DNA of 5,285 bases from Natrialbaceae archaeon (GCA_003552885.1 PUPA01000164.1:1-5285), one strand, 5' to 3'; shown: positions 1-5,145, counted from the stretch's first letter. Translations and numbers: made by a program. The notes: generated by a model from the letters alone, not told the origin.

Positions 1-1647
1 CGATCCGAGCGTCGGCACGAGCCCCTCCTCCTCGGGGTCGTCGACGGCGACGACGACACCATCGGCCGGCCGTGGCCCCTCGTTTATCACGTAGCCGGTC
101 ACCGTGCCGTCCTCGCCGACCCGGAGGTCGCTCGTGACCGTCCGTGCATCGAACGACTGGCGCTCGTCGGTCTCCGCGCCGACGCGCACCTCCCTCGAGA
201 GGCGGTCGCCGCCGCCGGCGCGGTAGTCGACGGTCGCCGTGACGGGGTAGCTGCCGGGCGTGGCGTCCTCGGCGAGCTCGAAGCGCGTGGCGACGGTCGC
301 CCGCTCGCCGGCCGCCCAGTCGCCGACGTACCGGCGGCTGTCGTCGGTCACCGGCTCGAGTTCGCCGTCGGGCGAGTCGAGGGTGACGACGGCGTCCTCG
401 ACGCTCCCACCCTCGTTCTCGAGGGTGACCGCCACCTCGCCGTCGTCGCCGACGAGCAGCCCCGAGTCGACGTCGGTCGCGGCGAACGTCCGATCGCCCG
501 CCTCCGCGCCGACCCGAAGCTCACGGGAGACGCGCTCGGCTCCCCCCTCGCGGAACTCGACGGTCGCCGTGACGGGGTACGTGCGCGCGAGGGCGTCGTC
601 GGCGAGGGCGAAGCCCGCGTCGACGCTCACCGTCTCGCCGACCCCCCACTCGCCGACGTACACCTGGTCGTCCCCGAGGGCCGTCTCGAGGTCGCCGTGG
701 GGCGAGTCGAAGGTGACGACGGCGTCCTCGACGGCCACGCCGCGGTCGTTCTCGAGGGCGAGCTCGACCGTGCCCGTCTCGCCGACGGTCAGCCCCGAGT
801 CGACGACGGTCGCCTCGAACGACTCCTCGGGGGCGGTCGGCGCGCCGACCCGCAGCTCGCGGGAGCTACGGTCGACCCCGTCCCCGTCGCGGAACTCGAC
901 GGTCGCCGTGACGGGGTACGTGCGCGCGAGGGCGTCGTCGGCGAGGGCGAAACCAGCGTCGACGCTCACCGTCTCGTCGACCCCCCACTCGCCGACGTAC
1001 CGGCGGGCCTGTCCGTCGACGGGGGTCAGCTCGCCGGTCGGCGAGTCGAAGACGACGACGGCATCGCTGGCGTTCTCTACCCCACGGTTCTCGAGGGCGA
1101 GCTCGACCGTTCCCGTCTCGCCGATCCGGACGTCCGAGCCGACCGTCTCCGCCGAAAAGCGGGCACGCTCCTCGACGACGAGCTCGACGGTCTCGGTCTC
1201 GGTCACCGTCACCTCGTCGTCGGGGCCGTCGTCGGAGTCGACCTCGGGGACGTAGTCGTAGGTGATCTCGGCTTCGAGCTCGTAGCTGTCCGCAGAGGCG
1301 TCCTCGTCGACGGCGATCGTGAACGACTCGGAGACGAACGCGTCCTGTCCGAGCGCCGGCAGCGGGGTCGTGTCCGTCTTCACCGAAACCGGGGCGTCGT
1401 CGGGGAGGAGCTCCACGGAGACGTTCCGGGCCTCGGTCACGTCACCTCCGGAGCCGGGCGGGCCGTCGTCGTCCTCGACGGAGCCGCTGTTGCGAAACTC
1501 CAGGGTGATCGACGTCTCCTCGCCGGGCTCGACGACGTTCTCGGGGGCGAAGACGTCGATCGACGGCTCACCGGTCGTCGCCGCCGCCCCCACGACCGAG
1601 AAGGCCACGACGACGAGGAGGGCGACGACGACGGGCCGGAAGCTCAT
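1..1647 (-). CDS. Secreted repeat protein of the COG1361/CARDB-like type (3' end missing)
   Basis: Reading leftwards from the ATG at 1647 gives 549 residues with no stop, so the C-terminus lies outside the window. Residues 1-23 look like a Sec signal peptide: an Arg at position 4, a Val/Ala/Leu-rich core, and a likely cut near GAAA-TTGEP. A first beta-rich domain (about 28-160) begins with a PGEETSITLEFRNSG segment and carries acidic insertions. It is followed by repeats at about 163-270, 276-382, 387-492 and 498 onward. Each repeat opens with F-x-A-x-x-V-x-S-x-L-x-VGE-x-GTVE and ends in SRELRVGA. This resembles the NEW3/CARDB immunoglobulin-like modules of haloarchaeal COG1361 'S-layer domain' proteins, which I infer to be extracellular and often membrane-anchored. 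Two N-glycosylation sequons are visible (N75-V-S, N192-A-S). The protein is strongly acidic. The TATA-like element about 28 bases upstream supports this start and a leaderless transcript. The ligand or exact role is unknown. Confidence 0.85.
   Translation of the reverse strand, partial: MSFRPVVVALLVVVAFSVVGAAATTGEPSIDVFAPENVVEPGEETSITLEFRNSGSVEDDDGPPGSGGDVTEARNVSVELLPDDAPVSVKTDTTPLPALGQDAFVSESFTIAVDEDASADSYELEAEITYDYVPEVDSDDGPDDEVTVTETETVELVVEERARFSAETVGSDVRIGETGTVELALENRGVENASDAVVVFDSPTGELTPVDGQARRYVGEWGVDETVSVDAGFALADDALARTYPVTATVEFRDGDGVDRSSRELRVGAPTAPEESFEATVVDSGLTVGETGTVELALENDRGVAVEDAVVTFDSPHGDLETALGDDQVYVGEWGVGETVSVDAGFALADDALARTYPVTATVEFREGGAERVSRELRVGAEAGDRTFAATDVDSGLLVGDDGEVAVTLENEGGSVEDAVVTLDSPDGELEPVTDDSRRYVGDWAAGERATVATRFELAEDATPGSYPVTATVDYRAGGGDRLSREVRVGAETDERQSFDARTVTSDLRVGEDGTVTGYVINEGPRPADGVVVAVDDPEEEGLVPTLGS
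548..661 (-). repeat. Near-identical intragenic repeat, copy 1
   Basis: This 114-base block matches 887-1000 at 111 of 114 positions in the same orientation, offset by 339 bases (exactly 113 codons). It encodes the VGEWGVGETVSVDAGFALAD part of the third repeat and the ARTYPVTATVEFR strand after it. Flanking parts of the same two repeats are much more diverged. Confidence 0.93.
887..1000 (-). repeat. Near-identical intragenic repeat, copy 2
   Basis: This is the partner of 548-661, lying in the preceding protein repeat (about residues 217-253). The three differences are at 952, 955 and 977. The last of these gives GVDETV instead of GVGETV; the other two give GCT-GGT instead of GCG-GGC and are silent. 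Confidence 0.93.
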
Positions 1648-1670
1648 TGTCGACCCGTCGGGGAGGGCGA

Positions 1671-1684
1671 GCTATCAACTTTTC
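1671..1684 (-). promoter_or_regulatory. TATA-like promoter element of the secreted repeat protein gene
   Basis: On the minus strand this reads GAAAAGTTGATAGC. The A/T-rich core is centred about 28 bases before the ATG at 1647 and follows a purine-rich stretch like an archaeal BRE. That spacing puts the transcription start at or very near the start codon, the usual leaderless arrangement in haloarchaea. No Shine-Dalgarno sequence is visible. The call rests on motif and position only. Confidence 0.65.
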
Positions 1685-1742
1685 TGTTACAACGAGTTTG
1701 CTGTTTGTTCGGTCCGACAGACCACGAGGGGGTCGCCCGGCT

Positions 1743-1855
1743 GCCCGGGAGGTCGTCGCTCAGTCGTCCGGGAAGGCGTCGCTCGGTCGCCCCCGAGGAG
1801 GCCTCAGACGCCAGAGAAGTCGTCGGTCGGTCGCCCGGGAAGGCGTCGCTCACCG
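1743..1855. repeat. Degenerate 23-bp tandem repeat, about five units
   Basis: Units start near 1743, 1766, 1789, 1810 and 1833, and a weaker one may start at 1720. The best units begin GCCCGGGAAGGCGTCGCTCG and then GTC. The copies starting at 1766 and 1833 agree at 18 of 19 leading bases. A longer comparison of 1750-1784 with 1817-1851 matches at 31 of 35 positions, at an offset of 67 bases (about three units). The third and fourth units are clearly eroded. The period is not a multiple of three, so this is not a coding repeat. It lies upstream of the promoter at 1671-1684. Confidence 0.6.
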
Positions 1856-1943
1856 GCCGCCGGCTCACCCGAAGACGTGGGCGAACGCAGCGTGTCCCGT
1901 CTCCGATCGGGTCCCCGGACCGTGTCGTCGCCCCCTGGCGGTC

Positions 1944-1960
1944 GGAGTGAGTCGCACTCC
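1944..1960 (-). terminator. Short hairpin just past the uspA-family stop codon
   Basis: GGAGTG and CACTCC form a perfect 6-bp stem around a 5-base loop, starting about 25 bases beyond the TGA at 1985-1987 in the direction of that gene. There is no T-run after it on the minus strand. Archaeal termination usually depends on T-tracts and not on hairpins, so a terminator role is only a possibility. Confidence 0.25.
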
Positions 1961-1984
1961 TCCCGTGTCACGCCGGAGCGGGGA

Positions 1985-2434
1985 TCACGGCTCGGTGACG
2001 GCCACGACCGGGCAGCCGGCCTCCAGCACCACCGACTGGGCGACGCTCCCGAACACCGCCTTCCCCGCACGGCTCCGGCGACGGGGGGCGACCACGACGT
2101 AGCTGGCCTCGACCTCGGCGGCGTAGTCGACGATCCGCCGGGCCGGATCGCCGACGAGCCCGACCGGGGTCGACGGAACCTCGAGGTCGCCGGCCATCGC
2201 CTCGGCGACGTCCATCGCGTGCTCGTGGAGCCGGTCCGGCCCGACGGCTCGCGTCCCGACGTCGACGGTTCCCTCGGTGCGGTCGACGGACTCGAGGTTC
2301 AGGTCTGCCAGCTTCGACGGGGAGACCACGTGGACGACGTCGACGGACTCGCCGAGCCCCGCCGCGAGGTCGGCGGCACCCGCGAGCACCCTCTCGGCAC
2401 GATCCGATCGGTCGACGGCTGCGACGATCGTCAT
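1985..2434 (-). CDS. Universal stress protein, UspA family
   Basis: This is a complete 149-residue single-domain Usp, the usual length for the family; it is probably cytoplasmic and dimeric. It opens with MTIVAAVDRSDRAERVL, the first beta strand with the conserved Asp (D8) followed by helix 1. Next come a VDVVHVVSP strand, the GLVGDPARRIVDYA segment (92-105), the SYVVVA strand (111-116), and FGSVAQSVVLEAGCPVVAV (128-146), the typical C-terminal helix and strand. ATP-binding Usps carry G-2x-G-9x-G-S/T before that helix. Here the first two glycines are replaced by A116 and R119 and only G129-S130 remain, so nucleotide binding may be altered or lost. Similar Arg-rich loops occur in some haloarchaeal Usps as far as I recall. 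The ATG at 2434 is supported by a TATA-like element 26 bases upstream. Family assignment is secure; the stress or partner is not known. Confidence 0.95.
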   Translation of the reverse strand: MTIVAAVDRSDRAERVLAGAADLAAGLGESVDVVHVVSPSKLADLNLESVDRTEGTVDVGTRAVGPDRLHEHAMDVAEAMAGDLEVPSTPVGLVGDPARRIVDYAAEVEASYVVVAPRRRSRAGKAVFGSVAQSVVLEAGCPVVAVTEP

Positions 2435-2454
2435 ACGTGACCGTCAGCGCGGCC

Positions 2455-2465
2455 CCGTATAACCG
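2455..2465 (-). promoter_or_regulatory. TATA-like promoter element of the uspA-family gene
   Basis: The minus strand reads CGGTTATACGG. The core GTTATAC (2457-2463) is centred about 26 bases before the ATG at 2434, which fits a leaderless transcript. The gene therefore probably has its own promoter instead of depending on upstream genes. Confidence 0.6.
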
Positions 2466-2556
2466 TTCAGGATTTCCGAACCGTCACACGTCCTCTCGCG
2501 GCCAGCGTCGCTCGAACGGGGAACCGACGCCGGACGGGAGGCCACGACGGACCGTC

Positions 2557-2649
2557 TCAGTCGTCCCGTCGACCGCGGTGCCAGACGTTCGTCACGGACT
2601 CCCCCGTCGGCGGGGTGTGGCTGACGTCTTTCATGGTACGTCCTGTCAT
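2557..2649 (-). CDS. Possible 30-residue small protein, function unknown
   Basis: An ATG at 2649 opens a 30-codon frame ending in TGA at 2557-2559. An in-frame ATG at 2634 would give 25 residues beginning MKDVSHTPPTGE and going on through VTNVWHRGRR to an acidic end. From codon 8 onward, 21 of 23 codons end in G or C, as in the neighbouring real genes; the first few codons do not, which mildly favours the second ATG. A CATATC element lies about 25 bases before the ATG at 2649, and a stronger GTATATAC lies further upstream. There is no cysteine, signal peptide or membrane helix. I do not recognise the family. It is hydrophilic, with mixed charge and a Pro-rich centre. It could be a real small protein or a chance frame in GC-rich DNA. 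Confidence 0.42.
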   Translation of the reverse strand: MTGRTMKDVSHTPPTGESVTNVWHRGRRDD

Positions 2650-2671
2650 TGACCAGGGTTTCGGGCCGATC

Positions 2672-2704
2672 GATATGAGGGTTGTGTGCCGGACGTATAT
2701 ACAG
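2672..2704 (-). promoter_or_regulatory. TATA-like elements in the AT-rich gap before the small ORF
   Basis: Two minus-strand elements are visible: CATATC at 2672-2677 and CTGTATATACG at 2694-2704. The first is placed for a leaderless transcript starting at the ATG at 2649; the second would give a leader of roughly 20 bases. GTATATAC is self-complementary, so it could also act rightwards, but only the 3' end of the convergent DUF2062 gene lies there. The richness in A and T stands out from the surrounding GC-rich DNA. Confidence 0.45.
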
Positions 2705-2724
2705 TACCCCGTGTACATATTCCT

Positions 2725-2739
2725 ACTAGGGCATCTAGT
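2725..2739 (-). other. Inverted repeat overlapping the DUF2062 stop codon
   Basis: ACTAG and CTAGT form a perfect 5-bp inverted repeat around GGCAT. The right arm contains the TAG stop (2735-2737, minus strand) of the DUF2062 gene. CTAG-containing palindromes are rare in many GC-rich genomes. It could be a weak 3'-end hairpin, but there is no T-tract to support termination. Confidence 0.25.
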
Positions 2740-3208
2740 CGGCTCGCGAGAGGGACCGATCGGCCCGCCGTCGCCGGTAAGAGACCGTCAACTCACGCAC
2801 GAGGAGGTAGCTCGTCGCCGAGAGGACGAGCGCGACGAGTAAGTTTCCGAACAACAACAGCGCGAGGACCGTGGCCGCGTAGTCGAGTGCCGTGACCCCG
2901 AAGGGAGTGATCGGCTCGATACCGAAGACGAGCACGCCGATCTGGAGGCTGACGGCGTAGACCAGCGGCTTCACCAGCGGGTTGAGCACGAGCACCGACG
3001 CGAAGATGGCGACGCGGTCGACCCACGGCCACAGCCGGACCAACAGGAAGAAAAGCCCGATGCCGAGCCCGCCCGTCGGCATCGCCGTCACGAAAACCCC
3101 GACGGCGAAACTCGCCGCGACCTGGTGGGGGGTGTGTTCGGCCTCGAACGCGCGCGTCAGCTCCCGGGCGACCGCCGTCCGGTATCTCGAGAGCCGCCTG
3201 CGGAACAT
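2735..3208 (-). CDS. DUF2062 domain membrane protein
   Basis: This 157-residue protein is essentially one DUF2062 domain. A basic, amphipathic N-terminus (MFRRRLSRYR) leads to the family's characteristic entry HTPHQVAASFAVGVFVTAMP (25-44), with the conserved Pro44 and a Gly-rich turn. Hydrophobic segments lie at about 31-58, 64-96 and 108-137, with the conserved NP pair at 76-77 followed by LVKPLVYAVSLQIG. The tail is Arg-rich (RRRR, 145-148) and likely cytoplasmic. I infer an integral cytoplasmic-membrane protein with about three to four helices. The biochemical role of DUF2062 proteins is not established; in bacteria the domain also occurs with glycosyltransferases and envelope functions, which is no more than a hint. 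The gene is divergent from the SpoIIM-domain gene. The start at 3208 has no competing in-frame start close upstream. The first minus-strand TATA-like element lies about 36 bases before it, implying a short leader. Confidence 0.94.
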   Translation of the reverse strand: MFRRRLSRYRTAVARELTRAFEAEHTPHQVAASFAVGVFVTAMPTGGLGIGLFFLLVRLWPWVDRVAIFASVLVLNPLVKPLVYAVSLQIGVLVFGIEPITPFGVTALDYAATVLALLLFGNLLVALVLSATSYLLVRELTVSYRRRRADRSLSRAD

Positions 3209-3240
3209 CAGAATACCGGGAGTGTAACGGCTTCGGACAG

Positions 3241-3248
3241 CTATAACG
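3241..3248 (-). promoter_or_regulatory. TATA-like promoter element of the DUF2062 gene
   Basis: The minus strand reads CGTTATAG, with its core about 36 bases before the ATG at 3208, so a transcript would start roughly ten bases ahead of the start codon. A second weaker A/T stretch (GTTACAC, about 3222-3228) is too close to the ATG to serve as TATA. The call is based on position and composition only. Confidence 0.5.
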
Positions 3249-3270
3249 GTGTCGTCACCTGCTACTCGCC

Positions 3271-3289
3271 CGACGGCTTCGGTCCGTCG
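3271..3289. promoter_or_regulatory. Inverted repeat CGACGG-N7-CCGTCG upstream of the rightward promoter
   Basis: CGACGG (3271-3276) and CCGTCG (3284-3289) are perfect inverted copies. The site lies between the two divergent promoters, just before the plus-strand TATA-like element. The same hexamers recur at 3313-3327 on the other side of that element. These hexamers are common by composition in haloarchaeal DNA, so an operator role is tentative. Confidence 0.3.
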
Positions 3290-3296
3290 TCTCGGG

Positions 3297-3307
3297 GAAC
3301 TTAACTG
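3297..3307 (+). promoter_or_regulatory. TATA-like promoter element of the SpoIIM-domain gene
   Basis: GGAACTTAACT has its A/T core (CTTAAC) centred about 28 bases before the ATG at 3330, which fits a leaderless transcript. It also argues against the upstream in-frame GTG at 3249, because that start would place the promoter inside the coding region. Confidence 0.6.
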
Positions 3308-3312
3308 TCTCC

Positions 3313-3327
3313 CCGTCGAACCGACGG
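3313..3327. promoter_or_regulatory. Inverted repeat CCGTCG-AAC-CGACGG at the start of the SpoIIM-domain gene
   Basis: This is a perfect 6-bp inverted repeat with a 3-base centre. It ends three bases before the ATG at 3330 and lies between the TATA-like element and the expected transcription start. If the transcript is leaderless the site is not in the mRNA, so it would act as DNA (operator) and not as a hairpin. Confidence 0.35.
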
Positions 3328-3329
3328 TG

Positions 3330-4856
3330 ATGACCCTCTCGGAGACGACCGGCGCCGCCGTGACGGCGTTCCGGCGTCACACCGCCGGACTCGTCCCGTT
3401 CTACCTGCTGGGCGCCGCCGTGCCCGCCATCACCCGGGTGGGGACGTTCGTCGGGGCCGTCCTGCTGTACCTCTATCTCGAGGTGACTGGCAGGCTCGGG
3501 GCGGTCCGGACCGAGCTCGCGACCCTCGACGTCGAGCCGCCGGATCCGGAGGCCGACCCCGACGCGTTCGCCGACTACGTGGTCGAGCTCACCGCCGTCC
3601 TCGAGCCGCTCGCGACGCCGGTCGCCGGCGGACTGGTGGTCCTCACGCTCCTCGTGACGATCCTCGCCTCGGTCGTCCTCTCTGCGGCCGTCAGCGCGGG
3701 ACAGATCGGCGCCTCCCTCGGCGCGCTCCGTGACCGACGGGCGGCCGTCGACGGGGTCGCCGGCGTCCGGAACCACTGGCTCACGTTCCTCGGCCTCGTG
3801 ATCCTCGAGATCCTGTTGTGGCTGGCGACGGCGGCGGCGGTCGCCACCGTGGTCGCCATCGGCGCGTTCGCGCTCACCACCGCCGGCGCGGCGCCGGTCG
3901 CGGCGCTCGTTCTCGTCTTCGGTATCCTCGCCTGGCTGGCGGTCGGCGCCGTGATCCGGGCGGTGTTCGCGTTCGCACCCGTCGCGGCCGTCGTCGACGA
4001 CGTCGGCGTCGTCGCCTCGCTGTCGGCGACGGGCGGCTTCCTCCGGCGCCGGCCCGTCGAGGCACTGTTCTACTACGTCGTCGCGTTCGTCGCGCTCGTC
4101 GGCTTCCTTGGAACGCTCTCGGCGCTGGCGATCGTCGGCGCCGCGGCGCTCGTCCCGCTGGTCACCGCCTTCCTGATCTGGCCGCTTCTCGACCTGCTGA
4201 AAACCGCGCTCTTCGGCCGCTACCGCGGCGCGATCCCGCGGCCGACGCCGGTCGAGGCGACGGTCCGGGGCCAGCTCCGGGCCGGGGTCGGCCGCGGCTG
4301 GCGCGAGCTGGTCGGTTTCGTCCGCGCGACGCCGGCGTTACACGCGCTCGCGGTCGTCACCATGGTCGGCAGCTTCTTCGGCGGCTGGCTCGTCGCCGGG
4401 CCGCTCGTCGGCCTCACCGAGACGTCGATCGAGGCCCGACTCGAAGGTATCGTCCCGCCGGTGTTCGCCCTCGAGCTGTTCGGGAACAACTGGACGGTCG
4501 CGTTCACGACCGCCTTCGCCGGCCTCGCGCTCGCGATCCCCGCACTCGCCTCGCTGGCGTTCAACGGCTTCGTCTTGGGAATCGTCGGCCGCCTCGAGGT
4601 CGATCCGGCGATGCTGGTCGCCTTCGTCACCCCCCACGGGCTCCTCGAGATCCCCGCGATATTCGTCGCCGGCGCGCTCGGGACCCACCTCGGGATCGTC
4701 TACTGGCGGACCGTCCGTGGCCCACTCGGCCGGGCGGAGCTGGCCGCCGAACTCGAGCGGGCGTTCCGGGTCGTCGTCGGACTGGGGATCGTCCTCGGGG
4801 CCGCGGCGTTGATCGAGGCGTTCGTCAGTCCGTTTTACTTCCGGCCGTTTCTCTGA
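3330..4856 (+). CDS. Polytopic membrane protein with C-terminal SpoIIM (DUF95) domain
   Basis: The product has 508 residues. The N-terminal 330 residues form a multi-pass region with hydrophobic stretches near 18-50, 96-122, 150-182, 188-217 and 245-290. These are separated by an acidic loop (64-85) and a cytoplasmic-looking segment, APVAAVVDDVGVVASLSATG (216-235). That segment resembles the membrane domain of glycerophosphodiester phosphodiesterase-like and DUF4013-like proteins. The SpoIIM domain spans about 334-505: a first helix with VGSFFGGWLV (346-355), FGNNWTVAF (384-392), FNGFVLG (411-417), then the hallmark PHGLLEIPAIFVAGALGTHLG (435-455) with His436 and Glu440. A last helix (478-500) leads to the C-terminus. 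SpoIIM in Bacillus acts with SpoIID/SpoIIP in engulfment; archaea do not sporulate, so here the role is unknown, possibly envelope or vesicle related. The ATG at 3330 is preferred over the GTG at 3249 because of the promoter position. The 3' end overlaps the PadR-like gene by 22 bases, convergently. Confidence 0.93.
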   Translation: MTLSETTGAAVTAFRRHTAGLVPFYLLGAAVPAITRVGTFVGAVLLYLYLEVTGRLGAVRTELATLDVEPPDPEADPDAFADYVVELTAVLEPLATPVAGGLVVLTLLVTILASVVLSAAVSAGQIGASLGALRDRRAAVDGVAGVRNHWLTFLGLVILEILLWLATAAAVATVVAIGAFALTTAGAAPVAALVLVFGILAWLAVGAVIRAVFAFAPVAAVVDDVGVVASLSATGGFLRRRPVEALFYYVVAFVALVGFLGTLSALAIVGAAALVPLVTAFLIWPLLDLLKTALFGRYRGAIPRPTPVEATVRGQLRAGVGRGWRELVGFVRATPALHALAVVTMVGSFFGGWLVAGPLVGLTETSIEARLEGIVPPVFALELFGNNWTVAFTTAFAGLALAIPALASLAFNGFVLGIVGRLEVDPAMLVAFVTPHGLLEIPAIFVAGALGTHLGIVYWRTVRGPLGRAELAAELERAFRVVVGLGIVLGAAALIEAFVSPFYFRPFL

Positions 4857-5134
4857 TCGGCCCGTCGGACGTTCGCCACCACCCACTCGTGGTGCTCCCG
4901 GAGTCGGCGCTCGCCGACCGCCGTCAACGCGTAGACGTCGTGGATCCCCTCCGTTCGCTCCGCGACCAGTCCGGCGTCGACCAGCGCCGACAGCGAGCCG
5001 TAGAACGACTTCGGCTCGACGTGTTCGCCGTAGTGGGACTCGAGAAGCGACTTCAGCCGCTGGCCACGCAGTGGCCCCTCCGCGAGGAGGACCACACAGA
5101 CGTCCCGCCGCCGACCGCTCCGGAGCCACTTCAT
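4835..5134 (-). CDS. PadR-like winged-helix transcriptional regulator
   Basis: This 99-residue protein is a single winged helix-turn-helix domain, probably a cytoplasmic DNA-binding dimer. MKWLRSGRRRDVCVVLL (1-17) is helix 1. LRGQRLKSLLESHYGEHVEP (22-41) covers helix 2 and the turn. KSFYGSLSALVDAGLVAER (42-60) is the recognition helix, matching the PadR pattern (x-FYG-x-L-x-x-L-x-x-x-GLV). The wing follows at TEGIHDVYALTAVGERRL (61-78). The C-terminal helix with HHEWV is short, so this is the small PadR type lacking the long dimerisation arm. The protein is rich in Arg and His and more basic than its neighbours, as fits a DNA binder. It starts 32 bases after the stop of the partial upstream gene, with a 21-bp inverted repeat in the gap, suggesting an operon and perhaps autoregulation. 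Its end overlaps the convergent SpoIIM-domain gene. Targets are unknown. Confidence 0.9.
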   Translation of the reverse strand: MKWLRSGRRRDVCVVLLAEGPLRGQRLKSLLESHYGEHVEPKSFYGSLSALVDAGLVAERTEGIHDVYALTAVGERRLREHHEWVVANVRRADQRNGRK

Positions 5135-5145
5135 GGGTCCGTCTT

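Larger units (their letters stand above)
1648..1984. other. Non-coding gap between the uspA-family gene and the secreted protein gene
   Basis: These 337 bases hold no open frame that I believe. The part next to the left gene (1671-1700) is AT-rich and contains its promoter. The rest is GC-rich and contains degenerate 23-bp tandem repeats (about 1743-1855) and a small hairpin (1944-1960). Open frames that cross it on either strand show no recognisable family and follow from the low stop-codon density of GC-rich DNA. Confidence 0.6.

Noticed and set aside
260..1255. Long plus-strand open frame rich in Ser, Thr and Arg
   Set aside because: It is antisense to the secreted repeat protein. Its low-complexity Ser/Thr/Arg content is what GC-rich coding DNA gives on the opposite strand, and the minus-strand frame has a signal peptide, family-like repeats and a promoter.
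1743..1855. Possible CRISPR array
   Set aside because: The 23-bp units are directly adjacent with no unique spacers, are poorly conserved, and have no cas genes nearby.
697..1950. Plus-strand open frame of 417 codons
   Set aside because: It runs antisense across the secreted protein gene, its promoter and the tandem repeats, and shows no recognisable domain. It is a by-product of few stop codons in GC-rich DNA.
1944..1960. Firm terminator call for the UspA gene
   Set aside because: The stem is only 6 bp and lacks a following T-run on the minus strand, so it is listed only as a weak possibility.
1644..2070. Minus-strand open frames in the gap (74 and 88 codons)
   Set aside because: They translate the 23-bp repeats into RRLPGR-like motifs in different frames and overlap the UspA or secreted protein genes. 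They show no family resemblance and have no suitable promoter.
1319..2440. Plus-strand open frame of 373 codons
   Set aside because: It spans the antisense strand of two genes and the gap between them, changing composition along the way. The UspA gene on the minus strand explains 1985-2434 fully.
3249..3329. Upstream GTG start extending the SpoIIM-domain protein by 27 residues
   Set aside because: The extension has no hydrophobic or family-like sequence, and the TATA-like element at 3297-3307 would lie inside it. The ATG at 3330 has the correct leaderless spacing.
3255..3880. Minus-strand open frames opposite the N-terminal half of the SpoIIM-domain gene
   Set aside because: They are antisense to a clear polytopic membrane protein. 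The Arg/Glu/Gly-rich and Arg/Thr/Ser-rich translations are typical antisense artefacts.
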